A stretch of DNA of 64,000 bases. Source: Rheum nobile (taxonomy: Eukaryota; Streptophyta; Magnoliopsida; Caryophyllales; Polygonaceae). The notes beneath the pieces were generated by a model. That model worked only from the letters and a program-made list of their open reading frames with translations. It searched no databases and was not told the DNA's origin. A program made the translations under genes and the position numbers. This document shows positions 47,479-58,894 of this stretch, one piece after another (position 1 is the first letter of the stretch; each line of letters begins with the position of its first letter). The stretch lies in assembly GCA_027886185.1 (NCBI GenBank), contig WOAB01000689.1, positions 2,604,001 to 2,668,000 on the forward strand. The letters run 5' to 3'.

Positions 47479-47753
47479 TAGGGCTGAGCACGGGCCAGAA
47501 ACCGACCCGAACACGAAAAGCCCGAAAACCCAAAAAAATGGGACCGAAGACCGAACCGAAGTTATGCGGTTCGGGCTAAAACAACACTTGTAAATAAAAA
47601 ATCAGACCAAACTGGGCTAACAAAATCAGCCCGAACCGAACCGAAACCCGAATAAAATCGGACCGAAACTTGAACCGAATAATTTGGGTTTGGGTTCGGT
47701 TCAGGTTTTTCGGGTCGGGTCGGTTCGGTTTTTCTGGCCCGTGCTCAGCCCTA
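47479..47753. mobile_element. hAT-like MITE (275 bp)
   Basis: 20-bp terminal inverted repeats TAGGGCTGAGCACGGGCCAG, with an 8-bp duplication TGCGT[A/T]AG at 47471-47478 and 47754-47761 (one mismatch). The interior is built of CCGAACCGAA-type repeats that fold back. TAGGG ends and 8-bp duplication fit hAT. Confidence 0.9.
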
Positions 47754-47976
47754 TGCGTTAGTGTATATTCAGAGGCTATCCAATGTTGTTCGTCATGCCC
47801 CCAGCGATCCAATGCTTGATGTCGTCAAAGGGGACGTCAGCCGCCGAGAGGGCGGCGATGGCCTGGTCCAGCTGCCCTAGGGTTTCGTTGTACCGATCCG
47901 TAAACACGTCTAGGGCGTTGCTGACCGCCGCCGAAACATTCCCCTTGTTCTGCAGCCTCTGGGTGACGGCGGCGGA

Positions 47977-48661
47977 TGAAGGAATTGTGTCATTTAATCA
48001 AAGGTGCAATTACTGATTATGAAGTGGGACCATTTATGGAGATATTTAATCCGGTGATTTTAGGTAGTCATAGTGCTTTGCTAGAAGCCAACTATGATTT
48101 ATAGACTATATGTTATAGAGTATGTCATAAAGTCTATTGTTATTGTTACCGGGTCCTACGAGGTCACACCCTTAGAGTTTGGACTGGATCAGTTTATTGG
48201 GAGACATATTATATAAATTATATAATATAAAGTTATATATGATATAACTTGAGAGATAAGGTTTGTTAATAATAAAGAATTATTATTAATAATAAGAGAT
48301 ATACTTATTTAGGAAATAAGATATCTACACATGGTAATATAAAAGGAGAGCTTTCTAGGAGAAAACCCTAATCCATCTTTTACCCAAGGCAGCCGTACTC
48401 CTCCCTTGCTCTCTCCCTCGTTCGCATTCGTTCCTCGCTCTAGCAACCGAGTCCCAGGCGATCCAGATCCAAGCTCGGGTGGACCAAATAGAGGAGTCAC
48501 ACGTGAGACTCTATTCTCTCCATTCCAGCAGATTGAAACACGCATCAAAAGGTATTTGATTCTTCCTATCTATGATCTATTTGGTTTATGCATGAGATCC
48601 TTGGTTAGATGTTAGGAAATCGTTTCTTGAAATTTCGCTTTACGCATCTAAAATCCCAACA
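47977..48661 (+). mobile_element. 5' LTR of Copia-B (685 bp)
   Basis: TGAAGGAATTGTGTCA to AAAATCCCAACA. A TATA box is at 48338-48345. Confidence 0.93.
48338..48345 (+). promoter_or_regulatory. TATA box of the Copia-B 5' LTR
   Basis: GGTAATATAAAAGGAG, conserved in the 3' LTR near 55176. Confidence 0.6.
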
Positions 48662-48662
48662 G

Positions 48663-48671
48663 TGGTATCAG
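48663..48671 (+). other. Primer-binding site of Copia-B
   Basis: TGGTATCAG directly after the LTR, matching the core of the initiator tRNA-Met complement. The following bases (TTGCC) differ from the usual AGC. Confidence 0.75.
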
Positions 48672-50721
48672 TTGCCTCTTGCATAAATTGATTAGATCAA
48701 GTTAAAAGTTTTAAATTTTGATGCATCTTCATGATTGTCTTGATTCAAATTAAGTGAAAAATTGATATGTAGATTAAATTTGCATGATTAAAATTTAGAT
48801 TTTGATCGATTGGATTAACAAAGTCTAGAACTTTCAATATGTATATGCATGTAAAATTAATCTACCCATACTTGATTCATATGATTTAATTATACAAGAG
48901 ATATGATTTTTTTGCATGTTTAAATCATTAGATGAAGATTTTGATTTTCATCAGATGGATCAATTACCCAAATTCTGTTTTTGTTAAATTCTGTTTTTTT
49001 TTTTTAATTTTATGGAATTGTTCCAAAAAAAAAAATTTGGTCGTGAACAGTAGCCGCAGTCGCGGTTACTATAGCCGCGATCGCGTCCTGGGGTCGGGTG
49101 CGCATCCCGGCTCAGCGCAGCGGTTCGACCGCGGTTGGACCCAGTCGCGCAGTGGCGCGCGCGGGTCCAGCCCAGGCGCGGCCTGGGGCACGCACGGCAG
49201 GACCACGGGGACCATGCACGGCTCGCGCGGTGTAGACCGTGGCTTGCTGCTTGGTCCCGCGCAAATGGGCGCGGTTCTGCACTCGTTCTGCATAGTGCAG
49301 AACCGTGTTTCGCCAGTGGTTCGGGTCAGGTGCACGCGTGGTTCTGCAGATCCAGCTCGGGCTGGGCTCGGGTGGGTCCACAGAAAGGGGTTGTGCGGTT
49401 CAGTGGGAGCGGGTCGGTCCGGGTTTGACTCGGGCACGACTTGGTCCGGATGGGTAGATTTGGCATTTTAGGATAATTTCCTAAACTATAAGATAAGATC
49501 TTTTTTACCTAATTGGATAACATTTGATATTATCTAAATTATATAATTTCCTAAAAAGTTATTAGGATAGATTCCCACTAGATTTAGATAAGGATATTTG
49601 ATATCTTATCTTATTCATGCATATCTTATCCAATAATGCATTTTAATGATTAATAATGATTAATGCTATATATTGATTTTAATTTGAATTAAGAATTTGA
49701 TATTAAATCATTTATGTCATGAGATGATTTATTTAATTTAATATGGTTTTATTTAAATTAGTTAAATTGGTTATTACTATTAATTAGATTAATAATATTG
49801 ATAATATTTGATATTATTATTGCATGCATGTGTTATTATATTATGATATTATTATTGCATGAGGTGACTAGTATGGCCCACATTAGGATAGATATATACG
49901 GTATGCGTACCGTCATGTTTTTCTTGTACACGATCTGCGTATCGTTATGTATTTTTGTAATTTAAATTTCTGCAAGAGAGTTTATTTCAATTATATGTAA
50001 GACAAGAAGAAGAAGATCCTAAGAAGACCAAAGGATGGAGATCCATGGAGGATACTAAGGATGGAGATCCAAGAGTAACAAGAGCCATGAAGATTAGATC
50101 TTTAATTTTGGTTTTTAGGGACCATACTAGGATCACATTTAATTACTGCATTACTTGAATGCTTTATTTCCCACTTTGCATGCTTGTTTGTTTGTTTATG
50201 CTATTTTGTTCACTAGTAAATAAACAACCAATGCATGCTTAAGTCCCTTAACAGAATATTGAGATCATGCCTTTCCATATCATAACCATGAGGCCCTTGG
50301 GATTCGTTGGATAGTTTTCGCCCTAGCGAGTTGTCCTTCCTTGACCTTGGGATAGTGCGGGTATGTCTAATAGGGGCATGCTGCCTTGGTATGGTTACAC
50401 TCAACAAGAGACCAAAAGGCTCAGTTTTGGATCTTGAGGCATAAGGAGGAGTCTTACATAAGATGTGACCATCAACCAAGAGTTATAAAGTGTTATAATT
50501 AGTAAAGGAGCTTACTTACCTTGATTACATGAGACTTGGGGAAGTGCCCTAGTACGCTCGAGTTTCATCTAAGATAGGATCTTTGAATCATTTTACTCAC
50601 AAGGGACAATTTAATTGAGTAGAATGTGCAATATCTTATTGTTTATAGTTTGTCTAAATTTTAAGTTCTTGCATGTCAAGCATAATTTATCTGCATGTTT
50701 TTATTCCGCTTTGTAGTTACT
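48672..50721 (+). other. Long leader of Copia-B
   Basis: About 2 kb with no sense ORF of retroviral type. The part 49040-49460 is strikingly GC-rich against AT-rich surroundings. It carries GCCGCGATCGCG at 49077 and yields overlapping ORFs on both strands with no known domain. The homologous part of Copia-A was hit by Gypsy-2. Confidence 0.75.
50213..50479 (-). other. Antisense ORF in the Copia leader, open in both copies
   Basis: 88 codons beginning MVDGHILCK on the strand opposite to the element. The matching stretch of Copia-A (18844-19113) is also open from the same ATG for 89 codons, with scattered amino-acid changes. No known domain. It may be a by-product of DNA similarity. Confidence 0.35.
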
Positions 50722-51867
50722 ATGTCTTCTAAACACCTCAAATTCACTCTCCGCTCAATAGTTGAGAAAAACCGTTTGAACGACAAGAATTTCCTTGATT
50801 GGGAAAGGAATCTGAGAATTATTCTCAAGTCTGAGAGACAAGAGGATGTCCTTGAAACTCCCATCCCAGAGCTGACTGCCACCTCATCTGATGAGGAAAA
50901 GGCACGTAATAAGAAAATATGCGAACGGGCAATGCAACTCACTTGCCTGATGCTGGCTGCTATGGAACTTGCTCTTCAACAAAGGTTTGAAGCACAGGAT
51001 GCCCATACCATTATGAAGAATCTTAGAGATCTCTTCAAGGAGCAAGCCAGAATTGAGCGATACTTGACCCTCAAGTCCATATTGCAATGCAAGCTCGAGA
51101 AAGGGAAACCAGTTGGGCCACATGTTTACAACATGATAGGCTTGTTTGACAAGATGGCTCGACTGGGTAACCCTTATAATGTTGAGACAGCTACAGATAT
51201 GATCTTATACTCCATGCATGATGGATTTGCCCATTTTAGGCAGATGTATCACATGGGAGCTATGAGCAAGACTCTCAACGAGCTGCACGTGATGCTCAAA
51301 ACAGCTGAGAAAAACGTCATTGTTGACCCATTGAAGGAAGTTCTAATGGTCAAGGGAAAAGGGTTTAAGAAAGGGCTCCAGAAGAAGCAACAACACCAAG
51401 GGAAGGGCAAGCAAGCTGCCCAACCCCAGGGGAACACCCCTAAGGTGAAAGTGGTTGTTGAGCACGAATGCTTCTACTGTAAGGCTAATGGGCATTGGAA
51501 GAGAAACTGCCCCAAGTACCTAGAAGACAAGAAGAGGGGAACAGTCTCCACTTCAGGTATTCACGTTACTGAAATCTTATCAACTAAGTCTCATTCTTGG
51601 GTATTAGATACCGGATGTGGTTCTCACATTATTTCGAATTTGCAGAGACCAACAAATAGGAGACGGTTGCAGAAGGATGAGATAGATCTGCGCGTTGGAA
51701 ATGGAGCAAGGGTTGCTGCACTTGCCATTGAAGATTATAGTCTACTTCCACCTTCTGGCTTAGTTTTAGAACTTTATAATTGTTATTTTGTTCCTTCTAT
51801 TACTAAGTATTTGATTTCAATTTCAGTTTTGAACCTTGAGGGTTATGATTTTGTCATTAAGAATTGA
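50722..51867 (+). CDS. gag: Copia-B gag and protease
   Basis: 382 codons from ATG at 50722 (MSSKHLKFTL), a start shared with Copia-A. The gag domain covers about residues 1-210 (FLDWERNLRIIL, LRDLFKEQARIERYL, YNMIGLFDKMARLG). A Lys/Gln-rich linker follows, then one CCHC zinc knuckle (CFYCKANGHWKRNC). The protease active site LDTGCGSHI comes next. The frame ends at TGA 51865-51867 in the pre-integrase part (GYDFVIKN), close to a cysteine/tryptophan site in relatives. Gag itself is complete, so particles could be made from this copy if transcribed (inference). Confidence 0.9.
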   Translation: MSSKHLKFTLRSIVEKNRLNDKNFLDWERNLRIILKSERQEDVLETPIPELTATSSDEEKARNKKICERAMQLTCLMLAAMELALQQRFEAQDAHTIMKNLRDLFKEQARIERYLTLKSILQCKLEKGKPVGPHVYNMIGLFDKMARLGNPYNVETATDMILYSMHDGFAHFRQMYHMGAMSKTLNELHVMLKTAEKNVIVDPLKEVLMVKGKGFKKGLQKKQQHQGKGKQAAQPQGNTPKVKVVVEHECFYCKANGHWKRNCPKYLEDKKRGTVSTSGIHVTEILSTKSHSWVLDTGCGSHIISNLQRPTNRRRLQKDEIDLRVGNGARVAALAIEDYSLLPPSGLVLELYNCYFVPSITKYLISISVLNLEGYDFVIKN

Positions 51868-53929
51868 TTTTTCATTTATAAGAATGACATTTTCTAAGCT
51901 CGAGCCCATATGAGTAGTAATGGACTATACATACTAGATATCAAATCTGAAAATTATAACGTTGATCTTCATACATCCTTTTGGGATATGCCCTCACCAC
52001 TAATGCGTTCACACTAAACAGGACTCTGTCACGATCAGTTGACAAGACACCATATGAGATATGGTATGGAAAAGTTCCTAGCTTGTCACTTCTGAAGGTT
52101 TGGGGATATAAGGCTTATGTAAAACGTTTACTACCTGATAAGCTAGCACCCAAATCAGATAAATGCTTCTTTATAGGTTATCCCAAGGAAACAAGGGGAT
52201 ATTAATTCTACAATTCCGCTGAGAACAAAGTGTTTGTTGCTCGGGATAGTGTCTTTTTGGAAAAAGGATTTCTTTTCCAAGAAGCCAAGTGAGAGAAATG
52301 TTCAGCTTGATGAGATTCAAGCTGAGCAACAAACCCAACAACACGAGGACATAGATGATGTCACTGAGGAACTTGACTTTGGAGGCGTACCTTCTCAAAC
52401 GAAAACCGCCCAGATTCAAGATGCAATTCTTCAAGTTGATGAAGCACCTGAGGTCCCGCATACAGATGTGGTCAACCCAGCAGCTGAAGTCTCTCCTATT
52501 GTTGGACCACTTTGGAGATCAGACAAGCTAAGGCAGTAGCCTAGACGTTATGAGGATTACGTCTTGACTGCTAGCATTGACGTTCTACTTTTAAGAGAAC
52601 GGTGAGTCTGCGACCTATAAGCAAATGATGGCGGACCCCGACTCCGAGAAATGGCTGGTAGCCATGAAATCCGAAATGGATTCCATGTCTAAAAATCAAG
52701 TATGGGACTTGATAGATTTGCCTGATGGGGTAAAACCCATTGGATGCAAATGGGTCTTTAAGATCAAGACAGACAAGGATGGAAACGTTTCTGTCTATAA
52801 GGCAAGACTAGTTGCCAAAGGATTTAGATAGGTTCATGGTACTGATCATGATGAAACGTTCGCACCGGTCGTTATGATCAGGTCCATTAGGATACTCCTA
52901 GCGATTGTCGTTTATCATGATTATGAGATTTGGCAAATGGATGTCAAGACCGCTTTTCTAAATGGGTATTTAGAAGAGGATGTATACATGATGCATCCAG
53001 AAGGTTTTGAGGATCCAGAAACCCTAGGAGAATATGCAAGCTTAAGAAGTCCATCTATGGACTTAAGCAAGCATCCAGGAGTTGGAATCTTCGTTTTGAT
53101 GAAGTGGTCAAAAAGTTTGATTTTGTCAGATGCGAAGAAGAGCCTTGTGTTTACAAGAAGTTTAGTGGGAGCAAAGTGGCCTTCCCAGTTCTATATGTGG
53201 ATGACATATTACTCATTGAGAATGATATTCATATGCTGGAGACAGTTAAGGAGTGATTTAAGAAGTATTTCTCAATAAAGGACTTGGGAGAGGCTGAGTA
53301 CATACTAGGCATTAAGATCTATAGAGATAGATCTAAGAGACATTGGTCTAAGTCAGGGAACTTATGTAGATAAGGTCCTTGATAGATTCAATATGATGAA
53401 CTCTAAGAAAGGGTTCCTGCCTATGTAGCATGACTTATATCTCAGCAAGAGCCAGTGTTCTAAGACACCTGGTGAGGCTGAAAGGATGAGCAGGATTCCC
53501 TATGCCTCAGCCATAGGATCCATCATGTATGCAATGACTTGTACTCGCCCAGATGTTGCATATGCTTTGAGTATGTGTAGAAGGTACCAATCAAACCCGG
53601 GTGATGCACATTGGTGTGCCGCCAAGAACATCCTGGAGTACTTACGAAGGACTAGGGATGATCTTTTGATATTTGGAGGTGATGACGAGCTAGTCGTCAA
53701 TGGCTATATTGATGCAAGTTTTCAGACATACGTAAATGATTTTGAATCTCAGTCTGGATATGTCTTCATTCTGAATGAAGGAGCCGTCAGTTGGAAGAGT
53801 TCCAAATCAAGACATGTTCTACGGAAGTACCACATGATCAGACACTATGTTGATAGTGAAGATGTGAGGATGTGCAAAGTGCACACAGATGACAACATTG
53901 CAGATCCTTTTGACCAAGCCCATGTCTAG
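51868..53929 (+). pseudogene. pol: Copia-B integrase remnant, reverse transcriptase and RNase H
   Basis: A short pre-integrase piece (ARAHMSSNGLYILDI) is followed directly by the integrase C-terminal part (NRTLSRSVDKTPYEIWYGK, then CFFIGYPKETRGY). The zinc site and the DDE core are therefore missing between about 51960 and 51985. The linker (52234-52539) and reverse transcriptase N-terminus follow (KARLVAKGFR, QMDVKTAFLNGYLEEDVYMM). Frameshifts near 53030 scramble the YVDD region. RNase H resumes at 53486 (YASAIGSIMYAMTCTRPDVAY, GYIDASFQ) but lacks its end. Confidence 0.87.
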
Positions 53930-54813
53930 GCCCAAGCATGACAGTCACACTCGGGCCAAAGGACTCAAGCACATTAGAGAGTTCCTTTGAGACATTGTTT
54001 GTTTTATGATAAAGCTTGTTTATTGTTATCACAGACATTTATGCTTGACTTATATATGAATTTCATATTATTATTTAATCATTGCTTGGGATTAGATAAA
54101 GTATCCAAACAATTTAATAGTTATCAAATGGGCTCATCAAAACTGTTTTGGTGAATGAAACCCCATTAAGTGAACTGAAATTATAAAATTGTTAGAAGTC
54201 CGTGGTCTAAGTTGTTAACTTGGATACAAATGACTTAATCAAAAGACCATATGTGAGATTGGTTGATAACACCAGGTTTCATGTGTTATAGGGACATGGA
54301 GATGTCTAATCGATTACATAGATTTGTATATCGATACACATCGGACAGACCGATCTTAGGATTTCTCGGGACTTTACTGCGGAGTTCTAGGATTATTCAT
54401 GATTAGTGAGTTCCTTAGACATGAGTATGATATAGTTATCATTTGACTGCTGGTATGTCTTTGACGCTGTCAAACACTGACCGTAACAGACAGTTATAAA
54501 GGCAGTGATTGGGATTGCCAAAAGTTGAGTGGGAGCTGTAGTCTTACAAGATTGAATATGTCCTCCTATTTCATGTATACCATGATACATTTGGAAAGGA
54601 TTGGTGTCTCGGCCACTTGAAGAGTGAGAAATGTGAAAACGCATGGCCATGCTCAGATGGATTATTAGTAATCATCTGTACTGACAGTTTGATCTCAAGA
54701 GTTCAAGAAACGTATTTGGCGGTAAAGACGAGTTTCATCATATAGTCAAATAAGACACTAAGTGACAAAGGAATTTTAACATTGCACATTTGTTTTAAGG
54801 ACAAGTGGGAGAT
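53930..54813 (+). other. 3' region and polypurine tract of Copia-B
   Basis: Non-coding. It ends in AAGTGGGAGAT (54803-54813) immediately before the 3' LTR. Confidence 0.75.
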
Positions 54814-55498
54814 TGAAGGAATTGTGTCCTTTAATCAAATGTGCAATTATTGATTATGAAGTGGGACCATTTATGGAGATATTTAATCCGATGATTTTAG
54901 GTAGTCATAGTGCTTTGCTAGAAGCCAACTATGATTTATAGACTATATGTTATAGAGTATGTCATAAAGTCTATTGCTATTGTTACCGGGTCCTACGAGG
55001 TCACACCCTTAGAGTTTGGACTAGATCAGTTTATTGGGAGACATATTATATAAAGTATATAATATAAAGTTATATATGATATAACTTGGGAGATAAGGTT
55101 TGTTAATAATAAAGAATTATTATTAATAATAAGAGATATACTTATTTAGGAAATAAGATAACTACACATGGTAATATAAAAGGAGGGCTTTCTAGGAGAA
55201 AACCCTAATCCATCTTTTACCCAAGGCAGCTGTACTCCTCCCTTGCTCTCTCCCTCGTTCGCCTTCGTTCCTCGCTCTAGCAACCGAGTCCCAGACGATC
55301 CAGATCCAAGCTCGGGTGGACCAAATAGAGGAGTCACACGTGAGGCTCTATTCTCTCCATTCCAGCAGATTGAAACACGCATTAAAAGGTATTTGATTCT
55401 TCATATCTATGATCTATTTGGTTTATGCATGAGATCCTTGGTTAGATGTTAGGAAATCGTTTCCTGAAATTCCGCTTTACGCATCTAAAATCCCAACA
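54814..55498 (+). mobile_element. 3' LTR of Copia-B (685 bp)
   Basis: Same length as the 5' LTR, with 18 substitutions between them. Confidence 0.93.
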
Positions 55499-55930
55499 GC
55501 GGACACCTCGGCGCCCTTTGTCCTTGCTCCCTGGGTTCTCCGTGAGGGTTTTCACGCAGAAGTCGGTGTCGTTCGACGAGCTGTAGATCTGAGGTATGTC
55601 GGCAGGGGGGCGGGCGCGGTGATCTGGACCTCGATAGGGCAGCCTTCGGAGTCGCGGCCTTCCTCGTGGCCTTCGCAGGCGTGGGAGTGGCGGCGGGATT
55701 GGCTCCTGTGGGCGTGGCCCCCGCCGCCGGCGCCACGTGCGGCGATGGTGAGGGGTTGTGTGAGGAAGAACAGCGCAAGGGAGAGGCGTGTGAGAGTATT
55801 CATGGTAAATGGGATCGATATATGTTTTGTTATGGGGTTGGTATTGATAGGATGATATATCACAAACTGATTTGGTAAAGGGAGGGAAAGGTGTAGAGAA
55901 ATGCAAGGGATAATTCGAATAAATTTGCAA

Positions 55931-57236
55931 TGTGGTTTGTTGATTAATGATGCTTTTGCTTCATCAATTACACAGCATGCTACGTACCCATGACAATCTA
56001 ATTAGGATCGAGCTTAGCCTACCCTTAATTGAAGGCGGGCTAATAATTACAGTACAAATACCCATGAAATCTACTTACAAATTTTGTTATGAACATCGAA
56101 GTTAATTGTACTTTTAAGTCTTTATAGTATTTGTTGTATAATGAAAAATAACGAGTGTAATCTTTAGTATCTTAAATTGACTATTATATGACAACATAAT
56201 TTGTACGTATACTTGACATATAATGAACAATTTTCACATTATTTATAATGTCAAAATATTTTTTATATTCAGTATTATATTTTAAAGTTAGATGAAATGA
56301 TAAATAAATAAGGAAAAAGATCAAAGGGAGGCTAAAAGAGGAGTGACGACGTACAGTAGTCGTTGGAACTTAAAAATTTACCATCGCAGAATCCCAGATC
56401 ACACGTTCATTAATAGGAAAAATTAGGTAAAAGTCACTATGGAAGAATTTTATGAGAAAAAAATGGGTATTTTTGTGTATATGAAATAACTTATATTTAC
56501 ATATAATACAAAATATGTGTATATGAAAAACACTATTGTGTGCATATATCTATAAATTTATACATACATATGGAATAAATTACGTGCATGCATATATGAC
56601 ATAACATTTGTATGCATATGTAATACATTATGTGTGTATTATATAAAAACTCATACAAGCATATGGAAAAAATTATGCGTGCTTATGAAATAATTTATGT
56701 ATGCATATGCAATAATCTATGTGTACATATGAAATAATTAATCTATGTATACATATGAAATACATTACGTGTGCATTATATAAAAACACATGCATGCATA
56801 AGGAATAAATTATCGTGCAAATGAAATGACATATGCGTGCATCAAAATAACATATATATGTGTACATATGAAATATCCTATGTGTGCTTATAAAATACAC
56901 TTTGTGTGCATATGAAATAATATATGTGTGCATATCAATTTTATATATATAAAAGAACCCATGATACACGTTTTTATGTTTACATGTGCCGAATTTTACC
57001 AAAATTTTTATTTCAATAAACGCGCAACCCATAACGATTATTTTTTGAGATCCGACGATTGTTGTGCATCCTCACTCCTTTTCTGGGCGCTTTTCCTTGC
57101 CCGATCCTCACCAATAAATACATGACACAATGTAATGATTTTTTTTTTTTAAGATATAAGACACAAATATGAAGTACTTTGTGAATAAAATATTCACTAT
57201 ATAATTTTACTACTTTAACTTTAAAATATTCACTAC
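55931..57236. other. Gene-free AT-rich DNA with degenerate short repeats
   Basis: 56460-56960 is made of imperfect units around GTGTGCATATGAAATAAT, roughly 20-30 bases each. Nothing else is supported. Confidence 0.6.
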
Positions 57237-57556
57237 TTTTTTTTTCGGGAAAACGGGGCATAGACACCACTAGAGGTGTTACAATCGGAAGCTAGAAATT
57301 AGAAATGCAAGTAGGAACATAATTAAGATCAACAAAACCATCAGGACCCAGGATTGCCCAGTTGGCAAGAGCGTCAGCAGCTCGGTTGATGGTGCGAGGC
57401 ACATGGGCGAACCTCACATCACCCAGTGCGTTCCGATCGAGATCATGGCATCGAGAGATCAAGAAGAAGTCCTGGTGAGGCCTGGTTGTGCTTGAGTTCA
57501 GCAAAGCTGTTGCCTGCGCCGAGTCTACCTCACCGATTAGCTTGGGGATTGCCATG

Positions 57557-58482
57557 TGTTGGAACCTTGACGTTTCTTCTGGTTTTGATGATGATGAACA
57601 CCATTAGATTTTATGATTTTTGTTGTTCCTATGAGTTTCAGGTTTTATGAAAAAATTAGAGAACAATGAAAATTATGTAAATAAGAGAAAACAGAGGAGT
57701 GCAACGGAACGTTGTGGAAACAAGGAACGGTTACGCGGAAGCAAATTGGAAATATGAAAAGCGCGTAGATTTCATAGAAGGAAACTTTTATACATGGAAA
57801 CAACGTTTCGAGAACAATGCGTGGAAGCAGAAGTTACCAGCTGTTACCAGGTGAAGATCGCTACACAAGGAAACGGGATTTGAAGATTTACTTGGATAAA
57901 GAAGTGATAGATAGAAAAGTTTTTATATGGAAACTATGAGATTACAAGCTGAATTCTTTAGTTGGAAAGAAAATCTTACATTATTACATTGTATAACGAT
58001 TGATAGATTATCTAGGTATTTGGTAAGAGGATCTTGTCCACCACTATAAATAGATTAGTTTGCCTTAGGGAAATGCATCTCAGTTACAACCATCAAATCA
58101 TACCAAGGAGCTACTGCAAGTTGAGATCGAAGATTCAAAGGCAATGTACGAACTGGTGTTGTGAGTACTTGCTTAGAGTCTTGTTGTGTTCTTGTGTCAT
58201 TGTGAGTTGATTGCACTCAAAGTCTAGAAACCTAGAATCTGTGTGAGAATAGGTGGAGAGAAGACTTGTGAGATTGTACAACTTATTAATAATACAAGTA
58301 CACAAGGTTTGAAATCCTCCTAGGATAACACCTAGAGGTAGAGGTTTTTCTATTTTCAACTAGTTGGTTGATAGAATTTCCTCTATAAGAAACTGTCTTG
58401 ATTGTTACTCTTAAATCTATATTATTTCCGCTGTCCAGGTAACAATCACATCGTTCCCTTTCTAACACACTACGATTCAACA
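57557..58482 (+). mobile_element. Solo LTR (926 bp)
   Basis: TGTTGGAACC to ACGATTCAACA with a perfect 5-bp duplication CCATG at 57552-57556 and 58483-58487. It splits the RNase H-like frame of the LINE. Its end (TTTCCGCTG near 58428) resembles Copia LTRs in this window, but it is a different family from Copia-C. The strand is assigned from its TATA box. Confidence 0.9.
58045..58052 (+). promoter_or_regulatory. TATA box of the 926-bp solo LTR
   Basis: CCACTATAAATAGATT in the second half of the LTR. Confidence 0.55.
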
Positions 58483-58894
58483 CCATGGAAACAACCATCG
58501 TCAAACCGTGGAAAACCGCCTAGAGTTTTGCAATAAGAGCCTCGGAAATACCGCACTGGAAAGCAAAAGCACGTACGAAACCAGCCGAGTTCCTAAAGAT
58601 ACCACCACCTCCAGCAACACCCAGATTTCCCTTGGGGACCGCATCTGAGTTCAATTTTGCCAGCCCGTTGGGGGAGGTGACCAAGCATGGATAGGCGGCA
58701 ATGCAGACGAAGAAACCGGAGGTAACGTCACAGTCAAGGGAAGGCTAGCCGAGGAGAGATGAGCGGACCAGAAAGCGTGGACCAGAGAGCAAACAATACG
58801 AGACAAGCGAGTGACACGATCCTCACCATTGAAGACCAGATCATTTCTGCACTTCTAGGAGTGCCAAACCATGAACCCAAATGTAGAGCACCAC

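Larger units (their letters stand above)
47977..55498 (+). mobile_element. Copia-B: full-length Ty1/Copia element
   Basis: Two 685-bp LTRs, a perfect 5-bp duplication GCGGA (47972-47976, 55499-55503), a primer-binding site, a polypurine tract and Copia-ordered gag, protease, partial integrase, reverse transcriptase and RNase H. The LTRs differ at 18 positions by my count with no indels (about 97.4% identity), so the insertion is recent. The integrase core is deleted and reverse transcriptase is frameshifted, so movement would have needed help from another copy. Same family as Copia-A. Confidence 0.94.
47762..55803 (-). pseudogene. Pectin methylesterase/invertase inhibitor-like gene, disrupted by Copia-B
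   Basis: On the minus strand, an ATG at 55801-55803 opens a signal-peptide-like start (MNTLTRLSLALFFLTQPLT). Further on, in another frame, is SSSNDTDFCVKTLTENPGS, which fits the first cysteine motif of PMEI domains. After the 7.5-kb Copia-B element, positions 47762-47971 continue with SNALDVFTDRYNETLGQLDQ, then WIAGGMTNNIG and TAG. The family consists of small secreted inhibitors of cell-wall pectin methylesterase or invertase, with a four-helix fold. The three reading frames do not join without at least two shifts, and the 3' end stops early near a hAT MITE. The gene was probably already decaying, but which lesion came first is unclear. Confidence 0.75.
57237..58894 (-). mobile_element. LINE 3' end with RNase H-like domain, interrupted by a solo LTR
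   Basis: On the minus strand the piece reads from a decayed region (58734-58890), through SPPPNGLAKLNSDAVPKGN (near 58650), to an RNase H middle at 58500. The solo LTR follows, then MAIPKLIGEVDSAQATALLN ... HVPRTINRAADALAN (57292-57555) and TAG at 57289. A 9-base poly(A) lies at 57237-57245. Unlike the LINE at 37.6 kb, the first catalytic Asp is kept (NSDA). One stop (after LIAKL) precedes the insertion point. The 5' side is lost at a second insertion (58895). Confidence 0.8.

Noticed and set aside
48932..49471. 179-codon ORF in the GC-rich leader of Copia-B
   Set aside because: Both strands are open because of base composition, with no domain and no support in Copia-A.
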